The position numbers and the translations under genes were made by a program. From contig SOIA01000305.1 in NCBI GenBank assembly GCA_004378665.1, forward strand, positions 1 to 8,066: DNA of 8,066 nucleotides, written 5' to 3'. Within the stretch, counting starts at the first letter, position 1; every line of letters starts with the position of its first letter. The DNA comes from Candidatus Aminicenantota bacterium. Lineage in GTDB: Bacteria > Acidobacteriota > Aminicenantia > Aminicenantales > Aminicenantaceae. Positions 1 to 5,969 of the stretch are shown one piece after another. Below the pieces are notes generated by a model that was given only the letters and a program-made list of their open reading frames with translations, was not told the origin of the DNA and ran no database searches.

Positions 1-108
1 CTGTTCCCCCTCCGAGGTGTCGATGGGGAATCCGCGGGCTGATGAATCAGCTTGCCTGACTGTTACTTCATCACGGTTTTAGAGATGCTTCCTCTCCATA
101 TTGCCTTG
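1..108. other. Gene-less left edge with two stem-loops
   Basis: No coding region could be assigned. All three plus-strand frames stop early (TGA 40-42, TAG 80-82, TGA 57-59), and none of the short open tails resembles a protein family I know, although the last codons of an upstream gene could lie here. Two adjacent hairpins are visible. In the first, TTCCCC (4-9) pairs with GGGGAA (25-30), with a small inner CGA/TCG pairing at 13-15 and 20-22. The second spans 34-55, with core GCTGA/TCAGC closing a TGAA loop and the stem extended by G-T and C-G pairs. Neither is followed by a T run, so neither is a typical intrinsic terminator. They may belong to the 3' end of an upstream transcript. I do not recognise a known RNA family. 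Confidence 0.4.
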
Positions 109-137
109 TTGACATGGTATGCCTCTTGTCTTAAAAT
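109..137 (+). promoter_or_regulatory. Sigma70-type promoter for the rodZ-ntrY-ntrX unit
   Basis: The -35 hexamer TTGACA (109-114) is a perfect consensus match. It is separated by exactly 17 bases from a -10 hexamer TAAAAT (132-137; five of six match TATAAT). This is the strongest promoter-like sequence in the window. Transcription is predicted to begin at about 144-146, on or next to the A of the ATG at 146, so the mRNA would be leaderless or nearly so. Overlap of the -35 and spacer with the alternative ATG at 119 argues against that ATG being the start when this promoter is used. Confidence 0.7.
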
Positions 138-145
138 CCCAAATA

Positions 146-937
146 ATGGCAACCTTAGGGCAAGACCTCAAGAGAGAAAGAGAACTCAGGGGCATCTCTC
201 TTGAAGAAATCGCAAACTCGACTAAAATCAGCCTCAGGCTTCTTGAGGCGTTGGAGCAAGACCGCCTGGAAGAGCTTCCTGGGGAATTTTTCATCAAGGC
301 TATCCTTCGAGCCTATGCAAACTCCATTGGCCTGGAAGAAAACACCGTTCTGAACAAATACTACATGGATTCCCTATTGAAGGGAGAATCTCTCGATGAG
401 AAAACCCAGGGAAAAAAAATCAAACAGCCGATTCCGAGAAAACTCAAAAAAAAGATCGTATTTTCCGTTCTGGCAACTGCTTCCCTGATCATTCTGATCT
501 TCGTCTACCTGATCTCATGGGGAAAAAAAACTCCTCTCCCTCAGGAAGAGCTCAAAGCTTCAGAGCTCATCAAAAGAGAGGCCCCGGCCAACCTCCCTGA
601 AATCGAGCCCTTTTCTCAATCTGTCTATGAAGAGAAAAAATTGATGCTCGAAATCACATTCCTGGAAGAGACATGGCTTCAGGTGTATGCAGATGGCGAG
701 TTAAAAATCGAGGAGGTCAAACGACCGGGAGAGAGGATAGTGGTAGAAGCCTCCGAGGAACTGCTTGTCCATCTGGGGAACGCAGGGGGAGTAACGTACA
801 TGCTCAACGGCAGAGAAGGAAAGCCTCTCGGCGTTCCCGGAGTCCCGGTCAGAAACATAAGGATCACCCTCGAAAACTTCGAAGACTTCCTCTTCCAAGA
901 ATCGGACACCATCGGTGTTCCCGGTCCTGGGAGCTGA
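146..937 (+). CDS. rodZ: RodZ-like membrane protein, cytoplasmic HTH plus DUF4115 domain
   Basis: This 263-residue protein has the RodZ architecture. Residues 4-63 form a Cro/RodZ-type helix-turn-helix (LGQDLKRERELRGISLEEIA, then the typical LEALEQDRLEELPGEFFIKA stretch). A basic linker (about 90-103) precedes one membrane segment (about 104-124, ILIFVYLISW). A C-terminal beta-rich DUF4115 domain (about 165-242) carries the family hallmarks ETWLQVYADG, LGNAGG and LNG...LG.PG. In rod-shaped bacteria RodZ links MreB to the wall-elongation machinery, with the HTH end in the cytoplasm and the C-terminal domain outside. No mreB is visible here, so a role in cell shape is inferred from family only. 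I chose the ATG at 146 because the HTH begins right after it and the promoter -10 ends at 137. An in-frame ATG at 119 would add nine unconserved residues. Neither start has a Shine-Dalgarno. The stop is four bases before ntrY, suggesting co-transcription. Confidence 0.82.
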   Translation: MATLGQDLKRERELRGISLEEIANSTKISLRLLEALEQDRLEELPGEFFIKAILRAYANSIGLEENTVLNKYYMDSLLKGESLDEKTQGKKIKQPIPRKLKKKIVFSVLATASLIILIFVYLISWGKKTPLPQEELKASELIKREAPANLPEIEPFSQSVYEEKKLMLEITFLEETWLQVYADGELKIEEVKRPGERIVVEASEELLVHLGNAGGVTYMLNGREGKPLGVPGVPVRNIRITLENFEDFLFQESDTIGVPGPGS

Positions 938-941
938 AAAA

Positions 942-3131
942 ATGAGTGATAAAAAGAGTGTGGGGACAGAATATCCCAAAACAAAAGGCTCACGATTTCT
1001 TGGGGTCACGATTATTCTCCTGATCATTTTCTTTTTCGCCATTGAATTCTTTATCGGCGAAGGAGAAGCGTTTCCACCCACATCGGTCACGACTATCCTT
1101 CTTTCCATTCTCCAGCTCATCGTGCTTCTCCTTTTTCTTATTCTCCTTTTCGTTCTAGGGAGAAATTTAACAAAACTCTACCTGGAAAGAAAAAGAAAGG
1201 TCATTGGCGCTCATTTTAAAACGAAGCTGGTCCTGTTCTTCATCGCCCTGTCTCTCATCCCCACTCTCCTCCTGTTCCTTTTTGCCAGCGACCTGATCAA
1301 CAGGAACATCGAACAATGGTTCAAATCTCCGATGGACAAGATAATGGATGACACAAAAAGCCTGGCGGATGGATTCCGAGCAAACAGCAAAGACATCACC
1401 TTCCATTACGCTCGCCAGCTGAGAAACGCCGTCGAGGAACAAAAGCTCATGGCTCCGGATAACCGAAAGCAGTGCATGGAGTTCATTCGCACCAAATTAG
1501 CCGAATACAACCTGGATGAGATCGGACTCTATATAGAGAATGAAGAGCAGTTTGCCTATCTGAATCCAGACCTCCCCCTTCCGCACTATAAAAGTCTCGA
1601 TCCCGACATCGTGGAACGAGCCAAAATGGGCGATTTGGTCAACAGCATTGAGCCGATGGGAGGCGGAGAGATGATCCGACGTGGAATTCCCTTCTATTCG
1701 CCCGGAATCGGAATCGTGTTGGTAGTCGCGGGAAAATTTCTTCCTCAGAATTATGCCCAAAGAATACAGAGCATCACTTCCTATGTCGAAAGATACCAGC
1801 AGCTGAAAGCGCAGAGAGATCCGGTGAAAAAATTCTATTTCATCACGCTTATCTTCATCACTCTGTTGATCATCTTCGCCGCCAGTTGGATCGGGTTTCA
1901 CCTTGCTAAAGCCATCACTGTCCCGATCGAAAAACTGGCTCAAGCGACAAAGAAAGTTTCGAAGGGAAGCCTGGATGTCAGGGTTGAGGACCCTGCATCT
2001 GATGAGATCGGAATCCTCATCAATTCGTTCAACCAGATGGTCGCAGACCTCAAAGAGAGCAATCAAAATATTGCACAAAAAACATCCGAGCTTGAAGCTC
2101 GAAAACAGTATATCGAGACCGTGTTGAACAACATCACCACAGGAGTGATCACTGTTGATGCCCAAGGCATGATCACGACCATCAATCCCTCTGCCCGGGA
2201 AATGCTGGCGCTCCCCGGAGGAAATCTCATAGGGAAAGGCTATAAAGAAACCCTCTCCTCTCCTGTTTATAAGGAAATATCACGAACCATCGATCAGGGT
2301 ATCCAGAACCAGCATAAACGCTATAACAGAGAGATCAACATCGACTTCGGCGCTCTGAATAAAACCATTGCGTTAACCCTGTCCCCACTCAGGAAATCCG
2401 ATGACACGTTCTCGGGATTGATCATCGTGCTCGACAACCTGACTCAACTCATCAAAGCCCAGAAGATCGCTGCCTGGCAGGAAGTAGCCCAGCGTTTTGC
2501 TCACGAAATCAAAAATCCTCTCACTCCAATCCAGCTCTCCGCAGAGAGGATAAAAAAGAAATTGGGAGGGAACAAGAGAAAACATGATGCAATTATCTGC
2601 GCCGGAGCCAACACCATCATCAGAGAAGCCGGAACGATCAAAGCTCTCGTGGATGAATTTTCCAATTTTGCCCGCATGCCTGAAACCCAGATGCAGTCAA
2701 CCAATATCCACGAAATCATCAAACAGACAGTTTCTCTGTTTAAAGGCGTGTTCGCGGATATCGAATTCAACATGAAGCTTTCCTCCAACGTTCCCTCCTC
2801 AATCCAGACTGATCCCGAGCAAATGAAAAGAGCATTCATTAACATCCTCGATAACGCTGTCCACGCCATGAATAAAAAAGGGGAAATCAAGATCCAGACG
2901 ATCTTCAGCCGGAAAAACCGGAGAGTCCGGGTTGAGATCGCAGATTCCGGACACGGAATTCCTCTACAGGACAAAAACAAGCTTTTTCTGCCTCATTTCT
3001 CAACCAAGCAGAAAGGAACGGGACTCGGATTGACCATTGTGAACAAGATCATCAGCGATCACAATGGTTCCATCGATGTGGAAGACAATCACCCACACGG
3101 GGCAAAATTCATCATCAAGCTTCCAGCATGA
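942..3131 (+). CDS. ntrY: NtrY-type membrane sensor histidine kinase
   Basis: This 729-residue kinase senses a signal at or outside the membrane and phosphorylates the regulator encoded next to it. In order: three N-terminal membrane segments (about 17-38, 47-72, 94-115), with a basic loop LERKRK between the second and third; an extracytoplasmic region of about 180 residues; a fourth membrane segment (about 298-317); HAMP (about 318-371); PAS (about 385-500); HisKA with phospho-acceptor His521 in FAHEIKNPLTPIQLSAER, a sequence typical of NtrY; and an HATPase_c domain with N box N634/N638, G1 DSGHG (668-672), F box LFLPHF and G2 KGTGLGL (691-697). All catalytic motifs are intact, so it should be active. 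The start at 942 is supported by GGGAG (929-933) eight bases upstream; an in-frame GTG at 915 lies inside the previous gene. The stop overlaps the next start. NtrY proteins have been linked to nitrogen, redox and envelope signals; the ligand here is unknown. Confidence 0.9.
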   Translation: MSDKKSVGTEYPKTKGSRFLGVTIILLIIFFFAIEFFIGEGEAFPPTSVTTILLSILQLIVLLLFLILLFVLGRNLTKLYLERKRKVIGAHFKTKLVLFFIALSLIPTLLLFLFASDLINRNIEQWFKSPMDKIMDDTKSLADGFRANSKDITFHYARQLRNAVEEQKLMAPDNRKQCMEFIRTKLAEYNLDEIGLYIENEEQFAYLNPDLPLPHYKSLDPDIVERAKMGDLVNSIEPMGGGEMIRRGIPFYSPGIGIVLVVAGKFLPQNYAQRIQSITSYVERYQQLKAQRDPVKKFYFITLIFITLLIIFAASWIGFHLAKAITVPIEKLAQATKKVSKGSLDVRVEDPASDEIGILINSFNQMVADLKESNQNIAQKTSELEARKQYIETVLNNITTGVITVDAQGMITTINPSAREMLALPGGNLIGKGYKETLSSPVYKEISRTIDQGIQNQHKRYNREINIDFGALNKTIALTLSPLRKSDDTFSGLIIVLDNLTQLIKAQKIAAWQEVAQRFAHEIKNPLTPIQLSAERIKKKLGGNKRKHDAIICAGANTIIREAGTIKALVDEFSNFARMPETQMQSTNIHEIIKQTVSLFKGVFADIEFNMKLSSNVPSSIQTDPEQMKRAFINILDNAVHAMNKKGEIKIQTIFSRKNRRVRVEIADSGHGIPLQDKNKLFLPHFSTKQKGTGLGLTIVNKIISDHNGSIDVEDNHPHGAKFIIKLPA

Positions 3132-4489
3132 ATAAAGAAAAAATATTAGTCATCGACGATGAGGTCGGCATCAGGTCCTCTCTCAAGGGTATCCTGGAGG
3201 ATGAGGGGTACACCATCAAAGCGGTCGTCTCGGGGGAAGACGCTCTGAAACTTCTCCAAAAGGAAAATTTTGAGCTCATCCTTCTCGACATCTGGCTTCC
3301 CCAGATGAACGGGATCGAAATCCTGAAGAAGATAAAGAAGATGGATGAAAATCCTCAGGTGGTGATGATCTCGGGACACGGCTCGATCGAGACAGCCGTG
3401 CAGGCCATTAAACTCGGAGCCTACGATTTCCTGGAAAAACCTCTCTCATTGGAAAAGGTCGTCCTCACGGCAAAGAATGCTTTGATGCAAAAAAAACTGG
3501 AGGAAGAAAACATCCAGCTTCGCGAATCCATCAGGCAGAAACATCACTTGATCGGAAAAAGCCAGCCGGTCCAAAAGCTGAGGAATGAAATAGAGAAAGC
3601 CGCTCCGACCAGCGCTCCGGTTCTGATTTACGGAGAAGACGGGACAGGAAAAGAACTGATTGCCCGGTTGATCCATCAAAACAGTCCGAGGAAAAACAAG
3701 AGATTCATCCAGATAAACTTCGCTGCCATTCCTGACGAGTTGATCGAGATCGAGCTGTTCGGCCAGGCCAGAGAAAGCTCTGAATACTCGAAAAAAGACA
3801 AAAAAGGGAAATTGTTGCTGGCAAACGGAGGAACGATTTATCTGGATGAAATATGCGACATTAGCCTGACGATCCAGGACAAACTCTTTAGAGTCATCGA
3901 AGAAAAGAAGTTTGAACCTCTGGGATCAAGCAAATCCTTACCGGTGAATATCCGAATAATCTCGGCGACCAACAAAAATATTAAAGAGCGCATCTCAAAA
4001 GGAAAGTTCAGGGAAGAGCTGTTTCTCAAACTGAACGTTATTCCGATGACCATTCCTCCTTTAAGAAAGAGAAAGGAAGACATTCCTCTGTTTATCGATT
4101 ACTTCCTGGAATATTTCTCGATCCAGGATAGCAAGAAGATAAAATCTATGAATAAACAAGCCATGGAAGCTTTCCTCAACTACTCATGGCCGAGAAATGT
4201 GAGCGAGCTCATCAACGTGATCGAAAGGTTCGTCATCATGGTCCCGGATGACGAAATCAAGGCCTCCCATCTCTCTCTTCTCGTGGAATCTCGGGAATCC
4301 CAATCTTTCCCCGGACCTGACAAGAAGGTGTCACTCAAGCAAGCCAGTGAGCAGTTCGAAAAGGAATACATCCACAAGACTCTCATCAAGCATAAATGGG
4401 ATCTTTCCAAAGCCGCTGCCGACCTCAAGCTCAACAGGGATCAGCTCGATAAAAGAATCAAAAAACTGAGGATAGCCTTCCTCGGCTAA
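3128..4489 (+). CDS. ntrX: NtrX-type response regulator lacking the GAFTGA loop
   Basis: This 453-residue regulator is the partner of the overlapping kinase (ATGA overlap, no clear Shine-Dalgarno, so probably translationally coupled). The receiver domain (1-120) has acidic pocket D10/D11, phospho-acceptor D54 in LLLDIWLP, S82 in VMISGHG and K104 in FLEKP; the IWLP and ISGHG forms are typical of NtrX. The AAA+ domain (about 142-370) keeps Walker A GEDGTGKE (169-176), Walker B GGTIYLDE (D240/E241), sensor I ATNKN and sensor II PPLRKRKEDI. However, after ELFG (209-212) the six residues that should read GAFTGA are ESSEYS (216-221), with no gap in length, and the second arginine finger is K301 (FREELFLK). 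A Fis-type helix-turn-helix (about 405-449, WDLSKAAADLKLNRDQLDKRIKKL) binds DNA. GAFTGA is needed to remodel sigma54 polymerase, so I infer a sigma54-independent regulator, possibly an activator or repressor at sigma70 promoters. Confidence 0.9.
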   Translation: MNKEKILVIDDEVGIRSSLKGILEDEGYTIKAVVSGEDALKLLQKENFELILLDIWLPQMNGIEILKKIKKMDENPQVVMISGHGSIETAVQAIKLGAYDFLEKPLSLEKVVLTAKNALMQKKLEEENIQLRESIRQKHHLIGKSQPVQKLRNEIEKAAPTSAPVLIYGEDGTGKELIARLIHQNSPRKNKRFIQINFAAIPDELIEIELFGQARESSEYSKKDKKGKLLLANGGTIYLDEICDISLTIQDKLFRVIEEKKFEPLGSSKSLPVNIRIISATNKNIKERISKGKFREELFLKLNVIPMTIPPLRKRKEDIPLFIDYFLEYFSIQDSKKIKSMNKQAMEAFLNYSWPRNVSELINVIERFVIMVPDDEIKASHLSLLVESRESQSFPGPDKKVSLKQASEQFEKEYIHKTLIKHKWDLSKAAADLKLNRDQLDKRIKKLRIAFLG

Positions 4490-4510
4490 CTGGGGTCGCG
4501 TCTTACTTTC

Positions 4511-4519
4511 TGCTATAAT
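4511..4519 (+). promoter_or_regulatory. Extended -10 promoter of the symporter gene
   Basis: TGCTATAAT combines a perfect -10 hexamer (TATAAT, 4514-4519) with the TG dinucleotide of an extended -10 (4511-4512). The sequence 17 bases upstream (TGGGGT, 4491-4496) is a poor -35, which fits extended -10 promoters that rely less on -35 contacts or need an activator. Transcription is predicted to start near 4526, giving a leader of about 24 bases. The promoter lies in the 60-base gap after ntrX, so the symporter gene can be expressed separately from the kinase-regulator genes. Confidence 0.65.
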
Positions 4520-4525
4520 AGGGAA

Positions 4526-4535
4526 AATTTTTTTT
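4526..4535 (+). promoter_or_regulatory. A/T8 initially transcribed region, possible slippage site
   Basis: Just after the predicted start point the sequence is AA followed by eight consecutive T (4528-4535) and then AGGA. In E. coli, a start region of AA followed by three T at pyrBI supports reiterative addition of U by polymerase and senses UTP level. The resemblance here is by position and composition only, and depends on the start point being at or near 4526. Confidence 0.3.
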
Positions 4536-4549
4536 AGGATCGAGACACT

Positions 4550-5899
4550 ATGGAAGGCGAAATACTCAAGATACTTACCACTGTCAGAGACTTTGTTTGG
4601 GGACTTCCCCTGATCATTCTCCTGGTCGGCACAGGCATTTTCCTGACCATCAGGCTCAAAGGCCTTCAACTTCGAGGCCTTTTTTATTCGCTTTATCTCG
4701 CCCTGATCAAGAGAAAAGAAGACGATGAGCATGAGGGCGACATCTCCCATTTCCAGGCTTTGATGACAGCGCTGGCCGCCACTGTGGGCACAGGAAACAT
4801 AGTCGGAGTGGCCGTCGCTATCGCTGCTGGAGGCCCTGGCGCCCTGTTCTGGATGTGGGTGACCGGGATTTTCGGGATGGCCACCAAGTATTCCGAAGCT
4901 GTTCTGGCGATAAAATACAGAGAAACGGACGAGTTCGGAACGATGAGCGGGGGCCCGATGTACTACATATCCAAAGGGTTAGGCTGGAAATGGCTCGGGA
5001 CGCTCTTTGCCGTATTCGCGGCCATCGCTGCTTTTGGCATCGGAAACATGGTCCAATCCAATTCAGTCGCCGACGGCGTGAAAACATCGTTGGGAATCCC
5101 GAACTGGATAACAGGGATCATCCTGGCCTTCTTCACAGGTTTGGTCGTCCTCGGCGGAATCAAGAGCATTGCCAAAGTCACACAGGTTCTTGTGCCTTTT
5201 ATGATCATTGTTTATATCATCGGCGCCATGACCATCCTCCTCCTCAATCTCTCCTCGATCCCGCAAGTCTTCGTGTTGATTTTCAAACATGCATTCACAC
5301 CCACAGCGGCCACCGGAGGATTTCTCGGGGCAGTAGTGATGCAAACGATGCGCCATGGAGTGTCCAAAGGCGTCTTTTCCAACGAGTCCGGTTTGGGTTC
5401 AGCGCCGATAGCGGCGGCTGCAGCCAAGACTCCCAATCCGGTTAAACAGGCTCTGGTGTCCATGACGCAGACGTTCATCGACACTCTGGTGATCTGCACT
5501 ATGACTGGAGTGGTTCTCATCTTCAGCGGCCTCTGGACTTCAGGCGTCAAAGGAGCCGAACTCACCGCCAATGCCTTCGGCCAATTCTTCCCGTTCGGGA
5601 TCGGAAAATACATTATCACTCTGACACTGATATTTTTTGCCTATTCCACCATCCTCGGCTGGTGCTACTACGGGGAAAAATCCATCGAATACCTTTTCAC
5701 AAAAAAAGCGGTAAAAGTCTACCGGGTCGTTTTTGTGGTGTTCGTGGCTATAGGAACATTCTTGAAACTCGAAACAGTCTGGAGATTGTCGGATATCATG
5801 AACGGGTTGATGGCCTTCCCGAACCTCGTGGGCCTCATCGGTCTCAGCGCGGTCATCGTCTCGGAAACAAACATATATTTCTATAAAAAGCGCCGTTAG
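4550..5899 (+). CDS. Sodium:alanine/glycine symporter, AGCS family
   Basis: This 449-residue inner-membrane carrier imports a small neutral amino acid (alanine or glycine in characterised members) together with sodium. The family signature GGPGALFWMWVTGIFG occupies residues 94-109. Other conserved AGCS blocks are ALAATVGTGNIVGVA (74-88), GTMSGGPMYYI (130-140), GNMVQSNSVAD (165-175) and KGVFSNESGLGSAPIAAAAA (273-292). Roughly ten or eleven hydrophobic segments run along the whole chain, and the length is usual for the family, so it appears complete. The start at 4550 is supported by AGGA (4536-4539), ten bases upstream, and by the promoter at 4511-4519. It ends in a basic YKKRR tail. The adjacent NtrY/NtrX pair makes nitrogen- or amino-acid-responsive control plausible but is not proof. 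I leave the symbol blank because the substrate cannot be read from the sequence. Confidence 0.93.
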   Translation: MEGEILKILTTVRDFVWGLPLIILLVGTGIFLTIRLKGLQLRGLFYSLYLALIKRKEDDEHEGDISHFQALMTALAATVGTGNIVGVAVAIAAGGPGALFWMWVTGIFGMATKYSEAVLAIKYRETDEFGTMSGGPMYYISKGLGWKWLGTLFAVFAAIAAFGIGNMVQSNSVADGVKTSLGIPNWITGIILAFFTGLVVLGGIKSIAKVTQVLVPFMIIVYIIGAMTILLLNLSSIPQVFVLIFKHAFTPTAATGGFLGAVVMQTMRHGVSKGVFSNESGLGSAPIAAAAAKTPNPVKQALVSMTQTFIDTLVICTMTGVVLIFSGLWTSGVKGAELTANAFGQFFPFGIGKYIITLTLIFFAYSTILGWCYYGEKSIEYLFTKKAVKVYRVVFVVFVAIGTFLKLETVWRLSDIMNGLMAFPNLVGLIGLSAVIVSETNIYFYKKRR

Positions 5900-5911
5900 C
5901 TGTTCGCTTTT
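5886..5911 (+). terminator. Weak hairpin straddling the symporter stop codon
   Basis: AAAAGCG (5886-5892) and CGCTTTT (5905-5911) form a perfect seven-base inverted repeat with a 12-base loop that contains the TAG stop. The 3' arm ends in four T. The stem has only three G-C pairs and the T run is short and lies inside the stem, so it is at best a weak or bidirectional terminator. Its place between the symporter gene and the next promoter candidate fits the end of a transcription unit. Confidence 0.3.
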
Positions 5912-5913
5912 CA

Positions 5914-5942
5914 TTTACTCGGTTCGAGTTTTGTGCTATGGT
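5914..5942 (+). promoter_or_regulatory. Candidate promoter for mgtE-recO
   Basis: TTTACT (5914-5919; four of six match TTGACA) is separated by 17 bases from TATGGT (5937-5942; four of six match TATAAT), and the -10 is extended by TGC directly upstream (5934-5936). The start point would be near 5948-5950, giving a leader of about 20 bases. That leader is too short for an M-box or any other magnesium riboswitch. Confidence 0.4.
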
Positions 5943-5969
5943 TTGTGACGAAAAATTTAGAGGAAAAAA

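Noticed and set aside
119..145. Upstream ATG at 119 as the start of the RodZ-like protein
   Set aside because: It lies within the promoter spacer, has no Shine-Dalgarno, and adds nine residues with no family support before the helix-turn-helix.
915..941. GTG at 915 as the ntrY start
   Set aside because: It would overlap the previous gene by 23 bases without a ribosome binding site; the ATG at 942 has GGGAG at good spacing.
1497..2165. Long minus-strand open frame (222 codons) inside ntrY
   Set aside because: It is antisense to the conserved kinase coding sequence, shows no recognisable domain, and reads like a composition-driven shadow.
3128..4489. NtrX as a pseudogene because of its altered AAA+ motifs
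   Set aside because: The frame is intact at normal length, receiver and DNA-binding domains are complete, Walker A and B are kept, and it is overlapped with an intact kinase gene, which points to functional divergence.
4490..4549. A sigma54 (-24/-12) promoter for the symporter, suggested by the upstream NtrX
   Set aside because: TGG at 4491-4493 and GC at 4512-4513 do not have the required GG-N10-GC spacing, while a near-perfect extended -10 is present. NtrX itself also lacks GAFTGA.
4855..5445. Plus-strand open frame of 196 codons inside the symporter gene
   Set aside because: It is out of frame with an intact, strongly conserved AGCS protein, rich in Arg/His/Ser as expected of a frame-shifted reading, and has no start signal.
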